A program made the position numbers and the translations under genes. Source: Agapanthus africanus (lineage: Eukaryota > Streptophyta > Magnoliopsida > Asparagales > Amaryllidaceae). Taken from it: a stretch of DNA of 64,000 bases. The DNA is taken from the NCBI GenBank assembly GCA_030015575.1, contig JASDDO010000024.1, positions 40,386,114 through 40,450,113 on the forward strand, given 5' to 3'. Of the stretch, positions 34,964-45,939 are shown piece by piece (the first letter of the stretch is position 1; each line of letters starts with the position of its first letter). The notes beneath the pieces are model-generated. The model was not told the origin of the DNA and made no database searches. It saw nothing but the letters and a program-made list of their open reading frames with translations.

Positions 34964-36091
34964 TGTGAAACGAAGTAGGAGCACATATGTGATATGTGCG
35001 GGATCGAGATTAATGCGCGTATGTGATAACGCATTCTATTCTCGCAATATGTGATATCGGTCGGTTATATTTGATATGCCGGATTATCGGATCAAGTGTT
35101 GATTCGATAGATTGTTACATTTGATATTAGCCGGTTGTATATGATATGGCCGGATTATTAAATCAAGTGTTGATTTAATAATTTAATGTATAATTATATA
35201 TGTGATATATTAATTTACATTAACTAATATTTGCTCACTTAAACATTTCTTTTTCTCACTTGTGTACACTTAGTATATATGTGATATATATTAATGTACA
35301 TTTATTTGTGTCATGTTTGATGCCACATGCAACATGGGTGTATGAGACTTACACCATGGTTATGATAATCCTAAGGTTTTTATTTATATTGGTAATTCAC
35401 AAATTAGTGGTAATTAGTCAAATGGTTGAAGCTTGTGGAACCTTTGACCAAGTCCACTCATTTTGTTTTACTTGAAGATATTTATTAACATGACCATTAT
35501 TGTTAACCCATGGTTTATTCTCTACATGAGTTAGTGTACGACACTAACCCACCCATGGTTGCTATTCTTACCTCAGAGTTCATTCTTTCATCTTCATTCT
35601 TCATCTTCTTTTTCATGAGAAAAAGCTTGCTAGCTTTTTTCTAAGTGAGAAAATAATGTGAGAAAAATAAATCTAAAGTGAGCTCATTTTCTACTTCATC
35701 ATTCTCTACTATTAGCCATTTAGTTTAGGGTATTTGCTTCACTAATATATAATTATTGAAGAGATAGCATGAGCTTGAGTCTCCTCGACGTAGATCATCT
35801 TCGGCCTCAAAGACTTCGAGCAAGCATGTTCATTTCTTCATGTGAACCCTTACTAGAATTTTGGTATTCACTACTTGGAGCGAAGGGACTACTACACGGA
35901 GCTTCAGAAGTGAAGGACCGATCTACAAAGGTTGTATTCCTCATTCACTAGTTTTCAAAGTTGTTTGCATGTTGTATTGTTTAAAACTTTAGTTATGATT
36001 CTAGGGTTAGGGTTCTTTAGAACGGCAAAAATTTGAAAACGGCATGGACGATACCTCCCGAAACCTTGCTGCCGACCTAGGGAACCCTACA
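34964..36091 (+). repeat. B2 5' LTR, 3' part only
   Basis: 34964 to about 35515 matches 43269-43829. It ends CCCTACA just before the PBS. GATATGTGATAT-type words recur near 34985-35240. A short open frame near 35769 (MSLSLLDVDHLRP) has no recognisable domain. Confidence 0.85.
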
Positions 36092-36105
36092 GTGGCATCA
36101 GAGCC
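36092..36105 (+). promoter_or_regulatory. Primer binding site of B2
   Basis: GTGGCATCAGAGCC follows the LTR end, one base different from the canonical TGGTATCAGAGCC. Confidence 0.85.
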
Positions 36106-36490
36106 AAGCTAGAGATTTAAACGATATTTGTTAGATTACGAAACCGAAACTGCTCCGAAACTTGAAACACTAAATCTAGTTTCTGTCGTTTTTTTAAAGG
36201 TGTCTAAATTTTCTTTTAAACAACTGCAGAATATTGTACGTGATATAACATGAACACTGTGAAAATTTGAGGCAATCTGGCAAACTTTTGGCCGACCACA
36301 TAGGCACAAAAACTGGCCACCTCGGGTCAATTTGGGTCTTTGGGCTTCAAATTTTCATGGTGTTCTAGTCTTTGGGTTTTGGTGTTTCAAGTGTTGCTAG
36401 TTTTTGCTAAATTTGCATGTGGTGTTAACTTTATACAAAGGCAATTTGGAGTGTTTCGTAGTCGTAATTTTAACATGTATTCGGGTTATT

Positions 36491-36848
36491 TAGACGATAT
36501 TAAAAAGTTCGAACGGATATCAATAACCCAATTTTTCCCCGCTGGAAATTTTCCAAGTGTTGGATTTTTTCCAAATTTAAAATCTTTATAAAATCATGCA
36601 AGCGATTCTGTGGACCCTCTAGAAGAACGATACCTAAACTCGACATTTTGGATCGCAGAACCGCGGTCATACCCTAGGGTTTGCCGCACTTCCGTGGCGA
36701 CATGAGTGAGGTATGGGTCGGCCCTTCTACGGATGGTTCATAGGAGCTGTGGTAGTTTTTGGGTACTTTTTGAACTCCGCTCAAGTGTTGAGCTTGTTAG
36801 GAAATTTTGGGTACTTGTTTATTCGATCGAAAAGTTTAACATCGTCTA
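36491..36848. mobile_element. MITE-like element, copy 2
   Basis: The left end TAGACGATATTAAAAAGTTC and the reverse complement of the right end, TAGACGATGTTAAACTTTTC, agree at most positions and the match extends about 8 bases further inward. Flanks show TA at both ends but no longer duplication. It is 358 bp long, has no coding capacity, and is related to 460-777 in another element, which supports mobility. Confidence 0.5.
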
Positions 36849-37713
36849 GCTATCTGTGATTGTGATACAATATTTGGAATCCACATAATTAGTTATGAGA
36901 TAACTAGTTTGAATTTTATAAATCTAGCAGTTTAGTCTCATTTGATCGGTTGCCACGGAATTTTGATGTGGATCAAAAGTCCATCGCAATTACGCAGTGT
37001 ATGCGGATACTTGTCGGGTAACCTTACTAGATAGCCATGCCCCATAGCCCCGACCAAGTGACTGTAGGAGAACCTCGTCGCCAAAAGCATCCGTTCGGAT
37101 GCTCGCGTCCGCGGTGTTCCGCCTTAGTGCACTTCGTCGACGACATTGGGGTTGCGGCCGTCTACTAAAGTTTCCAACGAGCATTCGATCAGGTTATCGG
37201 GAATCTTGTTGAATTACCCGACATATTATTGGAAAGTGTTTTCAATATCGAGACTAAAATGCGGGGTTTATAATTGTTAGGCATGTGATGTCTAAGGAAT
37301 TCATTTGGTTAGGCATGAAATCAAAGTATGTGATATATTGGGTTTATGATGTCTAAGATGGTTGTGGATTCTAATTGTTGTAGTTTTTCACTTTCTTTTC
37401 TGCGACCATAAGTGTAATATGTGGTATATCGCCGGTTTCGTTGCTATACGTCAACGACAATTGGGATACGCATATTTACTTACGTTGATGACATGTGATG
37501 TTATGTGTTGCTGTGATATGTTATATTGGATCGTCGTGTTTTGAATAGCCGGGGATTTTTATGTGAGATGAGAGTTTCTCATTTTCATTCATGTAAAATC
37601 TTGTATGTAATATTCTTTTATTGGGGCACTTCAGGGTTGAGGATGATGTCACTATTGATGTATATTATTTACTTTTCCGCATTAGGATAGACCTAAGAAG
37701 GGGAGCACAAGTA

Positions 37714-37784
37714 ACCGGGTTCTAGGGTCCAGTGGGAGACCATCTCGAGGAGTCGAGACCGGGTCTCCTAACTCTAGAATTGGT
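37714..37784 (+). promoter_or_regulatory. Leader stem-loop of B2
   Basis: The arm 37714-37741 (ACCGGGTTCTAGGG...GGGAGACC) pairs with 37762-37784 (GGTCTCCTAACTCTAG...). The apical part TCTCGA-GGAG-TCGAGA (37743-37758) is a perfect hairpin. It occupies the same place as the B1 hairpin. Confidence 0.6.
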
Positions 37785-38130
37785 AGGGTTGCTTGCCGCT
37801 TTCGTAGGGGTCTAGAGATGTAGTTTTGGCTATTCATCGCGACCGTGGAATCCGTGTTTTATACTGGCTTAATTTAAAACACGGAATTTCTAGTATATAC
37901 AATATTTCATATGTGATTCTTCTGCTGCTGATATTTTATGATGTGATCACTTGATATGTTCTGAGACGAATGTCTATATTATATATATAAGATATAATTA
38001 ATATTGCTGCTTTCGTTTCATATGTGATGCTTGGGAAGCATAATTAATGGGACTTTATTAATGAGATTAATGAAATAAAAAAAACCTAAAGATATTGACT
38101 CTTGTTTAAAAACTGGTTGCTCTAGTTCTT

Positions 38131-38380
38131 GCTTTGCATAGCGGTATTCCTTGTAGAATATCCAGCACCTTATTCGATAAGGAAAGAGCCGAGATCCCTT
38201 CACCGGGAGTGACCTCTATAGCGAAACTAGCAGATGCTACAACCCACTCGGTTTGTCTTTTGATTGCTTCTATATTTTTTTCTTTGCATAGTGGTATTTG
38301 TGAAATATCCTGCACCTTATTTGATAAGGAAAGAGCCGAGATCCCTTCACCGGGAGTGACCTCTTTAGCGAAACTAGTAA
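38131..38380 (+). repeat. Tandem duplication in the B2 leader, 150-bp spacing
   Basis: CTTTGCATAG.GGTATT at 38132 recurs at 38282. The shared core includes TTGATAAGGAAAGAGCCGAG, ATCCCTTCACCGGGAGTGAC and GCGAAACTAG, identical or nearly so in both copies. Confidence 0.9.
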
Positions 38381-38514
38381 AAGGCTAAAAAACACTCCTT
38401 TTCAAAATCACTCGATTCTACAACGATATCAAGTTCATTATGCTCATGGTTTTCTTAAAAACCTGCGTAGCCCTCCATCATTTCAGATAAGTACTACTTA
38501 GTATTCGTGTTGCG

Positions 38515-38713
38515 GTAGTTTGGCCTACGTCAAGGCATAGTGTACGGTAGTTAACTAGTGCTTATCTGCTGCATATGATGCGATTGGATTAGGGTATTCA
38601 TACGACGTAGTTTGGCCTGCGTCAAGGGTTGGGCGGGTGGGTTTAATTCAATCATGAAATGTATGGGTTGAACTTGACTAGCGCCCTATGGGTAGTTTGG
38701 CCTGCATCAAGGT
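38515..38713 (+). repeat. Three leader repeats (GTAGTTTGGCCT.C.TCAAGG)
   Basis: Copies start near 38515, 38607 and 38692. B1 has three counterparts, TTTGGCCAAAGTCAAGG-like on its minus strand, at 23006-23202. The triplication is therefore ancestral to the family. Confidence 0.7.
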
Positions 38714-39167
38714 CATAGGATGCTAGGGGTAAAAACCATTATCAGGAATTTCAAGTGTTGAAATTTGCAATGAGATTGCATACCTTCTATGAGATAGTTG
38801 GATCCCGATACCCATTGCGAGTAAGAGTTATTCCTAGGAGAGTTTTACACATTACAATTAGCCGATCAAGTAGGTGTCTAGAAAGCTGTTAATAGGGTTA
38901 CGCCTCTGGGAAAACGAGGTTTATTTTAATTAGGTCCGTGCGAAAGCACGGGAAACCTCCCTCAAAGTACCGACACTGACCTGGCCGAAAGATTGGCGAA
39001 CTTGTAGGGTGTAATTAATCCCGACTAGTCTTACCTTTTAGGATTTGAAGGAAGATTTGATAAAAACAGTGGAAGCCATTCTGATTAGATAAAATAATAA
39101 CCAATCTGATCTTGCAAGAGCGCACGCAGAGTGTTTTCTTCTCTCTCTCTCTCTCCTGGTAGCGACC

Positions 39168-39550
39168 ATGTCGCGTCTTAATCAAGATAATAATATGGAT
39201 ACATTGACCGAACGTGCTTATTATACTGAGCTAAGGAACGTTGGTTCCGCTCAATCTTATAATTGTTATAAGTCCAAGCAGAAAATAGGGGAATATCCAG
39301 ATTCCCATGCCACCCATACGAGGAATGAGCATCTTGATGCATATTCTTCGGGTGTGTTCATTACCGAGAACTGTTTTTCAGTATTCTCCACGTCCTGGGT
39401 ATGTGATACCGGATCAGGATCCCGCATATGTAATATGTTACATGGGCTACAGAAAAGTAGAGAACCGGGAATGTATGATATGTCTCTAAGTGTAGAGAAT
39501 GGTGCAAGTGTTGCGGCCAAATCAGTTAGCAAATATCACCATGTATGAAT
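39168..39550 (+). pseudogene. B2 gag-protease remnant
   Basis: The Met at 39168 lies where B1 starts gag (preceded by the same CT-rich leader end). Only about 50 codons of non-matching sequence follow before SSGVFITENCFS and the protease site WVCDTGSGSRICN, which match B1. Most of gag, including the zinc knuckle, is deleted. The frame is open to 39548 and then degenerates. Confidence 0.8.
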
Positions 39551-39852
39551 ACTTTGATTCTGAACAAATGTTATTAGATACCAAACCTGATATACAACAT
39601 TAGATCAGATTCTTTATTAAGTTAAAGAAGGATAAAATTTTGTATTGGAGGATAATGTTGTGAACATTTTCCTAAATCAAGAGTTGATTCGATCAGGCAC
39701 ATTATATAATAGCATATACGTTCTAAATCAAACCACAGTTCAAAATATTTAGAACACACACAAGAGGAGTAGTTCAAAAAGAACGAATCGTTCTTGCGGC
39801 ATTGTAGACTAGGTCATATCAATGCGACACGACCAGCTAGCTAAGTTACATA

Positions 39853-42150
39853 ATGATGAATATGAGAATCTGTTCGAATTTTTCATCTTATGCTACTTGC
39901 CAGTCTTGTCTCAAAGGCAAAATGACCAATACTCTGTTTACTGGAAATAGAGAAAGAGTTAATGAACTCTTGGGACAGATACATGATGATGTATACGGTC
40001 CTATGTCTACAAATGTCAGGGTTGGTTCTTTGTACTTCATTACATTCATCGACTATCTCTCAAGATTCCGACATGTGTTCCTGTTGAAACACGAGTCTGA
40101 AACTTTTGAGAAATTCAAGGAATATAAGCTTGATGTCGAGAACCAAACAGGGTAGAAGTATTGAAGTCCTACGATGTGATCGAGGAGGCAAATACTTGGG
40201 CATAGAGTTCCTGGAGTTTCTAAAAGGAGAATGTGATTCTCTCTCAGCTTACTCCTTCGAGTACACCACAGCACAACGGTGTATCGGGACGGAGGTATCA
40301 CACTCTATGAGATATGGTGCGCTCTATGATGAGTACTACTGAGTTGCATGTTTTCTTTTGGAGTTATGCACTTGAGAAGCTGCATACCATTGAATGGGGT
40401 TCCATCCAAATCAGTGCTTACCACCCTATATGAGATATGATATGGGAAGAGACCATGTCTTAAACGAGTTAAGATATGGGATTGTCCGACATATGTTGAA
40501 AAGCATAATCTGGACAAGATCGAGGCAAGGTCAGAACTGTATAAGTTTGTTAGGATATCCCAAACATTTGCGAGGGAATATCTTCTACCACACTGAGGAG
40601 CAAAATGTGTTTTGTTTCTCAGCATGCCACCTTTTTAGAAAAGGAATTTCTTGTGAAGAAATTAGAGGTCATGAGGTAGAACTGGAAGGAGTTCCAGCTA
40701 GACAAACTAACATCTGATGATTTGGTGAAACCAAAGGATTCGATAGTCTCCAACGAACTTCAGCCTCTCCGCGAATCTGGTAGGGTTCCTCATCCACTTG
40801 AGAGATACTACTGTCTTCTCGGTGACAGTTGGAGTGAGGATTGCATCATGGTTGATGATGGCCCATCCAGGTTCAGGTAGGCCATCACAAGTGGGGACTC
40901 TGTGAAAAGGCCGGATGCTATGCGATCAAAGATGAAATCCATTTACACCGACAAAGTATGACTTTGCATGTTTCACCTAAAGGGGTAAAACCCATTGGGA
41001 GAAAATAGATCTTGAGAAGATTCTTGGTGTAGATGGAAAAGTTGAGACTTTCAAAGCTATGCTTAAGTCCATCAGGATCAATGCATGCATTGCGGAGTTG
41101 GAACATCTGTTTTGATGTGGCAGTCAAAGAGTTTGACTTCATCAAAATGGTAGATGAACCTTGTATATACAAGAAGGTTGTAGAGAGTGAGGTTGTCTTA
41201 CACGTATTGTACGTAGATGACATATTCTTGATAAGAAATGGTTTCCTATGCTACACTCGGTCAAGCTCCTCTTATCACGAGGATTCTCAATATAAGATCT
41301 GGATGATACCTAATACATCTTGTGGATTATGATCTATGGTGATATATCTAAGTGGATGTTGGGAGTGTCCCAAATCCAGGTACATTAACACCATACTAAA
41401 GGGGTTTAGTATGGAGGATTCTAAGCATGGTGGTTCGTCCACTTACTCAGGAATCACTCTCTCCAAAAAGATGTCTTCCAAGACTGATTTGGAGAGGGCT
41501 CGCGTGCAAGGGATAACATATGCTTCGGCAGTAGGGTCTATCAGAGTATGCGATGTTATGTACCAGACCAGATGTAGATAACTCACTAGGTGTAGTGATC
41601 AGGAATCAATCGGATCTTGAGAGAATCACTGGATAGCCGTGGAGGAAATTCTTAAGTACTTGAGAAGCACTAAAAGAATGTTCTTGGTTCGAGCTTCTAG
41701 AGTGATAAGTTCGACTAAAAGTCAGTCATAGGCATTGTCTTTACCCTCAATGGAGGGATGGTATGTTGGAAGAGTTCCAAACTAGATACCGTGGTATACT
41801 AGATGATAAAGGCTGAATACATCGCTACCAACGATGCTACCAAAGTGGCTGTCTGGGCATTGCTTGTTCATGAGATGAACATAGTTCCTACCATTGAGCG
41901 TCCAATAACTGTTATTGTGACTATAATGGAGTTGTGGCTTTAGCCTAGGAACACTTGTCCCATCATCAATCCAGACATATTCTGAGGACAGTATCACCTG
42001 ATCGGGGAGATTGTTGATCTCTAAGGGATTGAGGTAAGGAGAATAGATTTTAAGGTTAGCACAGCGGATCCACTCACCAATGTCTACTTCCCCAAACGCT
42101 ATTTGAAAGATTTTGGGATGGTTGAGTATGGGATACTATAACCACTGCTA
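39853..42150 (+). pseudogene. B2 integrase, RT and RNase H remnants
   Basis: Integrase zinc and core pieces: CQSCLKGKMTNTLFTG and FITFIDYLSRFRHVFL (39853-40155), and LRCDRGGKYLG in another frame. RT pieces: SWNICFDVAVKEFDFIK and the catalytic LYVDDIFLI (41033-41332). RNase H pieces: GFSMEDSKHG, ITLSKKMSSKTDLE (41336-41581), then unframed matches to about 42150. At least eight frame changes or stops are needed to follow B1. Clearly a dead copy. Confidence 0.88.
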
Positions 42151-42190
42151 TATTGTTAGGTATTGGTAACTACAACAGATGACATTAGTG

Positions 42191-42202
42191 CAAGTGGGAG
42201 AT
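42191..42202 (+). promoter_or_regulatory. Polypurine tract of B2
   Basis: CAAGTGGGAGAT is followed by TGTTAGTTATATG, identical to the PPT of B1. Confidence 0.9.
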
Positions 42203-43829
42203 TGTTAGTTATATGTATGCCCTAGAGGCCATTACCGTACATGTGATGTATATTGTAGTGGGTGGTTGGACATATATAGGGAGGAATTTCTTACTCGACA
42301 TGATAGTATGCTATCTGGTTGCTCTTTATCTTAACATGTTGACTTGTATAAGTGATGATGTCTTACTCTCACATGTTGATAAAGCCCGTAAGATGTGTAC
42401 TTGACTACCAGGACTATGATGGACATCATACTAGTGGGGCCAAGGGTGGTCCACAAGTACACCCTATAATTGTTCCTAGTCGTGGGAGTATCGAGACAGG
42501 GCATCGATACTCCAGAGTAGACTAGCGTATACGCAGATTGACCCATATGATGGGCGATGGATGATCCTACATCCATTGGTGTTTGACATCAAAGATGGTA
42601 TACGGGTGCTCAGTGGAGACTGGGTACACTGAACGAACTCGCCGAGAACTCCTAGATGGTATTATACCTATCGTCAGATAGCAGTTCTCTGGTGACACTG
42701 GTACAGGTTAGTCTGTCGACCCGAGATCGTCATAGAGTCTTGTATGATTCCCACTGTGCTTTGATTTCCACCATAACACGGTCAAGAGATCGTGCAAAAA
42801 GGTGGTTTTTGGGTACAGTCCTGAGTCACATGGAGGCAATGAGCGATAGGATGGGATTCGTCTCTCCCGGTATTGGGGGTTGATGTTGCGCTATGCTCGA
42901 TTAGCCATAACAGGAAATCCCTGGTCAGCGTTGCTGAGATTTACTGGTAAGTGTTATCAGTAGTTTCTCGAACCATTATGGACCTTGCATCGGCATGACT
43001 TATCAGGCTATTGGGGTCTGACGTTATACCACCCCCAGGCTACGATATGCGACATATCAGACGAAGAGACCGGACTGTACGGTAGTGTTACTGATTGGAT
43101 TCACAGGAGTATGAGTAGGCTTGCTTGTTGATCTTCTGATCGCTCAATACCCGGGTGGCCGTTACGTTTAGCAGACCACTTGCGGCTTGTGGGTGTTTGA
43201 TATGATCATCACCTACTGCCGGCGTATTGACGAGTCTTTAGAATCCAATACAGAGGTTTTCTGGTTCATGCGAAACGAAGTAGGAGCACATATGTGATAT
43301 GTGTGGGACCAAGATTAATGCGCATATGTGATACCGCATTCTATTCTCGCAATATGTGATATCGGTCGGTTATATGTGATATAGCCGGGTTATCAGATCA
43401 AGTGTTGATTCGATAGATTGTTACACTTGATATTAGCCGGTTGTATATGATATGGCCAGATTATTAAATTAAGTGTTGATTTAATAATTTAATGTATAAT
43501 TATATATGTGATATATTAATTTACATTAACTAATATTTGCTCACTTAAACATTTCTTTTTCTCACTTGTGTACACTTAGTATATATGTGATATATATTAA
43601 TGTACATTTATTTATGTCATGTTTGATGCCACATGCAACATGGGTGTATGAGACTTACACCATGGTTATGATAATCTTAAGGTTTTTTATTTATCTTGGT
43701 AATTCATAAATTAGTGGTAATTAGTCACATGGTTGAAACTTGCAGAAGCTTGTGGAACTTTTGACCAAGTCCACTCATTTTGTTTTACTTGAAGATATTT
43801 ATTAATCCAACCATTATTGTTAACCCATG
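42203..43829 (+). repeat. B2 3' LTR, cut by element C
   Basis: Starts TGTTAGTTATATG and is recognisably related to the B1 LTR (for example ATCGAGACAGGGCATCGATACTCC). From 43269 on it also matches the B2 5' LTR fragment. It ends at TTAACCCATG where C is inserted; the 5' copy continues GTTTATTCTC at that point. Confidence 0.9.
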
Positions 43830-44698
43830 TGTTCCCCTCCGAACGGCGGCCGCGACGCGAGGACGTCTGGGCCTGAGGTCCGGGGCAGATGCTATATGGT
43901 TTTATCCGTCCACCTCTCCGAAGATGCCAAGTTAATTTATGGCACCGTGTATCGGAGGTTTAGACGGATGCGGCCGATGTAGCAGACTTCGTCAGATTCC
44001 CCCTCGCTTGAGGGGTTTTTGATTGTGGGGACGCTCTTCCCTGCAGGCGCAAGCCCCTGCAGTTAATTACGCTACTGCATCGCGGTAACCACTTTCTCCT
44101 TCTCCAGAATTTTACTTCGTGTCGTGGGTGTTTGTTTTGTTTGTGGTTGCCCGTGGATTGTATACGGAGACTGAGTAATGCCGTCGCCCGTAGGACGTGG
44201 ATTAGTCCAAATCCGTATTTACTTAGATTTGGGTTTGGTGTTTTGGTTTAAGGATGTGTTAGCCGTATTTAGGCTAAGATCAACTTAAATGTTTGTTAAG
44301 GATACGTTAGTCCTGTTTGAGACTAAGATCAACTTAACGGGATTGTCTAGATCCATTTCCAGTTTAAGGACGTATTGGTCCATTTAATATATGGCCGTCG
44401 GGACCCGTCACCTCTCTGACGACGTTGAAGGATTACAACGACATGTGTCAGAGGAGTTCGGAGATGTACCCTCGACCCGGTCGTAAATTGATTTAAGAGA
44501 GCAGCTGTGCTCAGTCAATTTAATTTGAGGACTTACGGCCAAAATTGGGCTAAGTCCAGTTGAAAATGTTCAACACCTTTATTAGACATGTGCTAGGGAT
44601 TTGCCCACACTTAAATAATGCCTTGCATTACTTCTATTTTTTGTCTGGGCTCTGCCCATAAAAGATGCAGAGCATCAATTTGTTTTTGGGGCTTTGCC

Positions 44699-44709
44699 TA
44701 TTTATAAAT
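44699..44709 (-). promoter_or_regulatory. Candidate TATA box of the C LTR
   Basis: TTTATAAATAG on the minus strand, about 1.2 kb inside the LTR from its U3 end. The G-box cluster lies just upstream in transcription direction. Confidence 0.45.
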
Positions 44710-44876
44710 GATGCAGAGCATCAATTTCACTTGGGCTCTGCCCCTTTTTATTGCTTTGCAATTTATTTTGGCCTGCTGGGTCTTTTTGACTTGGGCCTGG
44801 CCCTTCAGCAAAGGAAATGCATTGCATTTTCAGGCGCTTTGCGCCAATCAAAGAGCGCAAGCGCTTGTGATGATGA

Positions 44877-45841
44877 CACGTGTCATGCAGCGCAGTGCGC
44901 TGCGCTAGTGCGCTACGCTTGCGCTGCTGACACGTGGCGCGCTCTGGTGAGTTGCGCCAATTTCAGAGAGCAAAGCTCTATTTCAAAAGCGCGTAGCGCA
45001 ACTGGTTCAGATGCTGACACGTGGCGCTCTCTGGTGGCTTGCGCCAGCCCAAAAGCGTAACAGTGCAGATTTATAAGTGCAAGGCACTATTAATTTGAGA
45101 ATCTTTTAGATTCAAGAACCAAAGGTTCATAAAGGAAGTGCAGAGCACTATTTGATTTCTTGATCTAATTTAGATCAAAGAAAAACAAGCTTTTTCTTAT
45201 TTCAGGAACCAAAGGTTCATAAAAAGTGCAAAGCACTATTTTTATTTTGTTTTTTATTAAAGATCATTGATCTTGTTTTTAGATCAATGATCTGTTCATA
45301 AGAGAATTTTCTCTTTTTCTAAGGGCTTTTTACCTTTTTTGTTCTTGAGAATTTCTCTCCAATTCTTAAGAGTTCTCTCTGTTTAATTTCTCACAAAATG
45401 TTGATGCATTTGAACTGAGGTCTAGGGTCCTTTTTATAGTGCCCATAAATTAGTTAAAGAGATCTTTCTTTGAGTGATTTGGGGAATTTTCCCACCGTTG
45501 GATCTTTGATCCAAAGGCTTCTGTCTTACAGAAGAAAATCTTCTTGTTTTAACAAGAACAGAAAGATTTCTTTGAAATCTTAATTCTGTTTGGTGCAGAT
45601 GCCCCAGCGCGTGACACGTGTGGCGCAGCGCACAGCGCAGCGCAACTGCGCTAGCGTATCTACGCTGACACGTGTCGCGCAGCGCAACTGCGCTAGCGCA
45701 TCTGCGCTGACACGTGTCGCGCAGCGCAGCACTTGCGCAACTGAAGCGTTGCTTCATTTAATTTTGTTTAAAAATAGAGCTTTGCTCTGATTGGGTGCGC
45801 TGTTTTGGGCGCTGCGCTGATGCGTCTGCGCCAGACACGTG
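44877..45841 (-). promoter_or_regulatory. Seven G-box (CACGTG) motifs in the C LTR
   Basis: CACGTG occurs at 44877, 44931, 45018, 45615, 45669, 45711 and 45836, mostly as GACACGTGTC or GACACGTGGC. The G-box is the known core site for plant bZIP and bHLH factors in light and stress or ABA responses. Some copies sit in a local GCGCAGCGCAACTGCGCTAG repeat (45620-45740). Confidence 0.7.
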
Positions 45842-45926
45842 GCGCGTTGCGCCCGGGATTTGAAGCGTTGCTTCAAAATTTTGAATTTTGAATTTCAACA
45901 GAGCTTTGCTCTGATTGGGGGAAACA

Positions 45927-45939
45927 AATGCCCCCCACC
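45927..45939 (-). promoter_or_regulatory. Candidate polypurine tract of C
   Basis: GGTGGGGGGCATT on the minus strand directly precedes TGTTTCCCCC, the inferred start of the 3' LTR. Confidence 0.6.

Larger units (their letters stand above)
36106..39167 (+). other. Long untranslated leader of B2
   Basis: About 3.1 kb without a recognisable gene. It carries a MITE-like insertion (36491-36848), a stem-loop (37714-37784), a 150-bp-spaced duplication (38131-38380) and three GTAGTTTGGCCT repeats. Blocks such as AGGGGTCTAG and GGCTATTCATC match the B1 leader in the same order. Confidence 0.7.
34964..43829 (+). mobile_element. B2: 5'-truncated, decayed Ty1/copia element of the B1 family
   Basis: A partial 5' LTR (34964-36091), PBS, 3.1-kb leader, gag/protease remnant, pol remnant, PPT and 3' LTR (42203-43829) follow in order on the plus strand. 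The 5' LTR lacks its first approximately 1.07 kb, because TGTGAAACGAAG at 34964 corresponds to 43269, well inside the 3' LTR. The 3' LTR is in turn cut by element C. Rejoined, the LTR would be about 2.2 kb. Pol is full of stops and most of gag is deleted. Confidence 0.88.
43830..45926 (-). repeat. C 3' LTR, about 2.1 kb
   Basis: The start is fixed by identity of the first 164 bp with 63837-64000. The end is inferred: GGGGGAAACA at 45926 mirrors the TGTTCCCC start, and AATGCCCCCCACC follows as a PPT in minus orientation. It contains G-boxes, a TATA box and most of the short inverted repeats. Confidence 0.7.

Noticed and set aside
35769..35951. Short open frame MSLSLLDVDHLRP in the B2 LTR as a small gene.
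   Set aside because: No domain, lies in an LTR, and has no support beyond an open frame of 60 codons.
34964..36091. 34964 as the true 5' end of a 1.1-kb LTR (it begins TG, and ATTTA precedes it).
   Set aside because: The 3' LTR of B2 starts right after the PPT at 42203 and contains this sequence only 1.07 kb inside, so 34964 is a truncation point.
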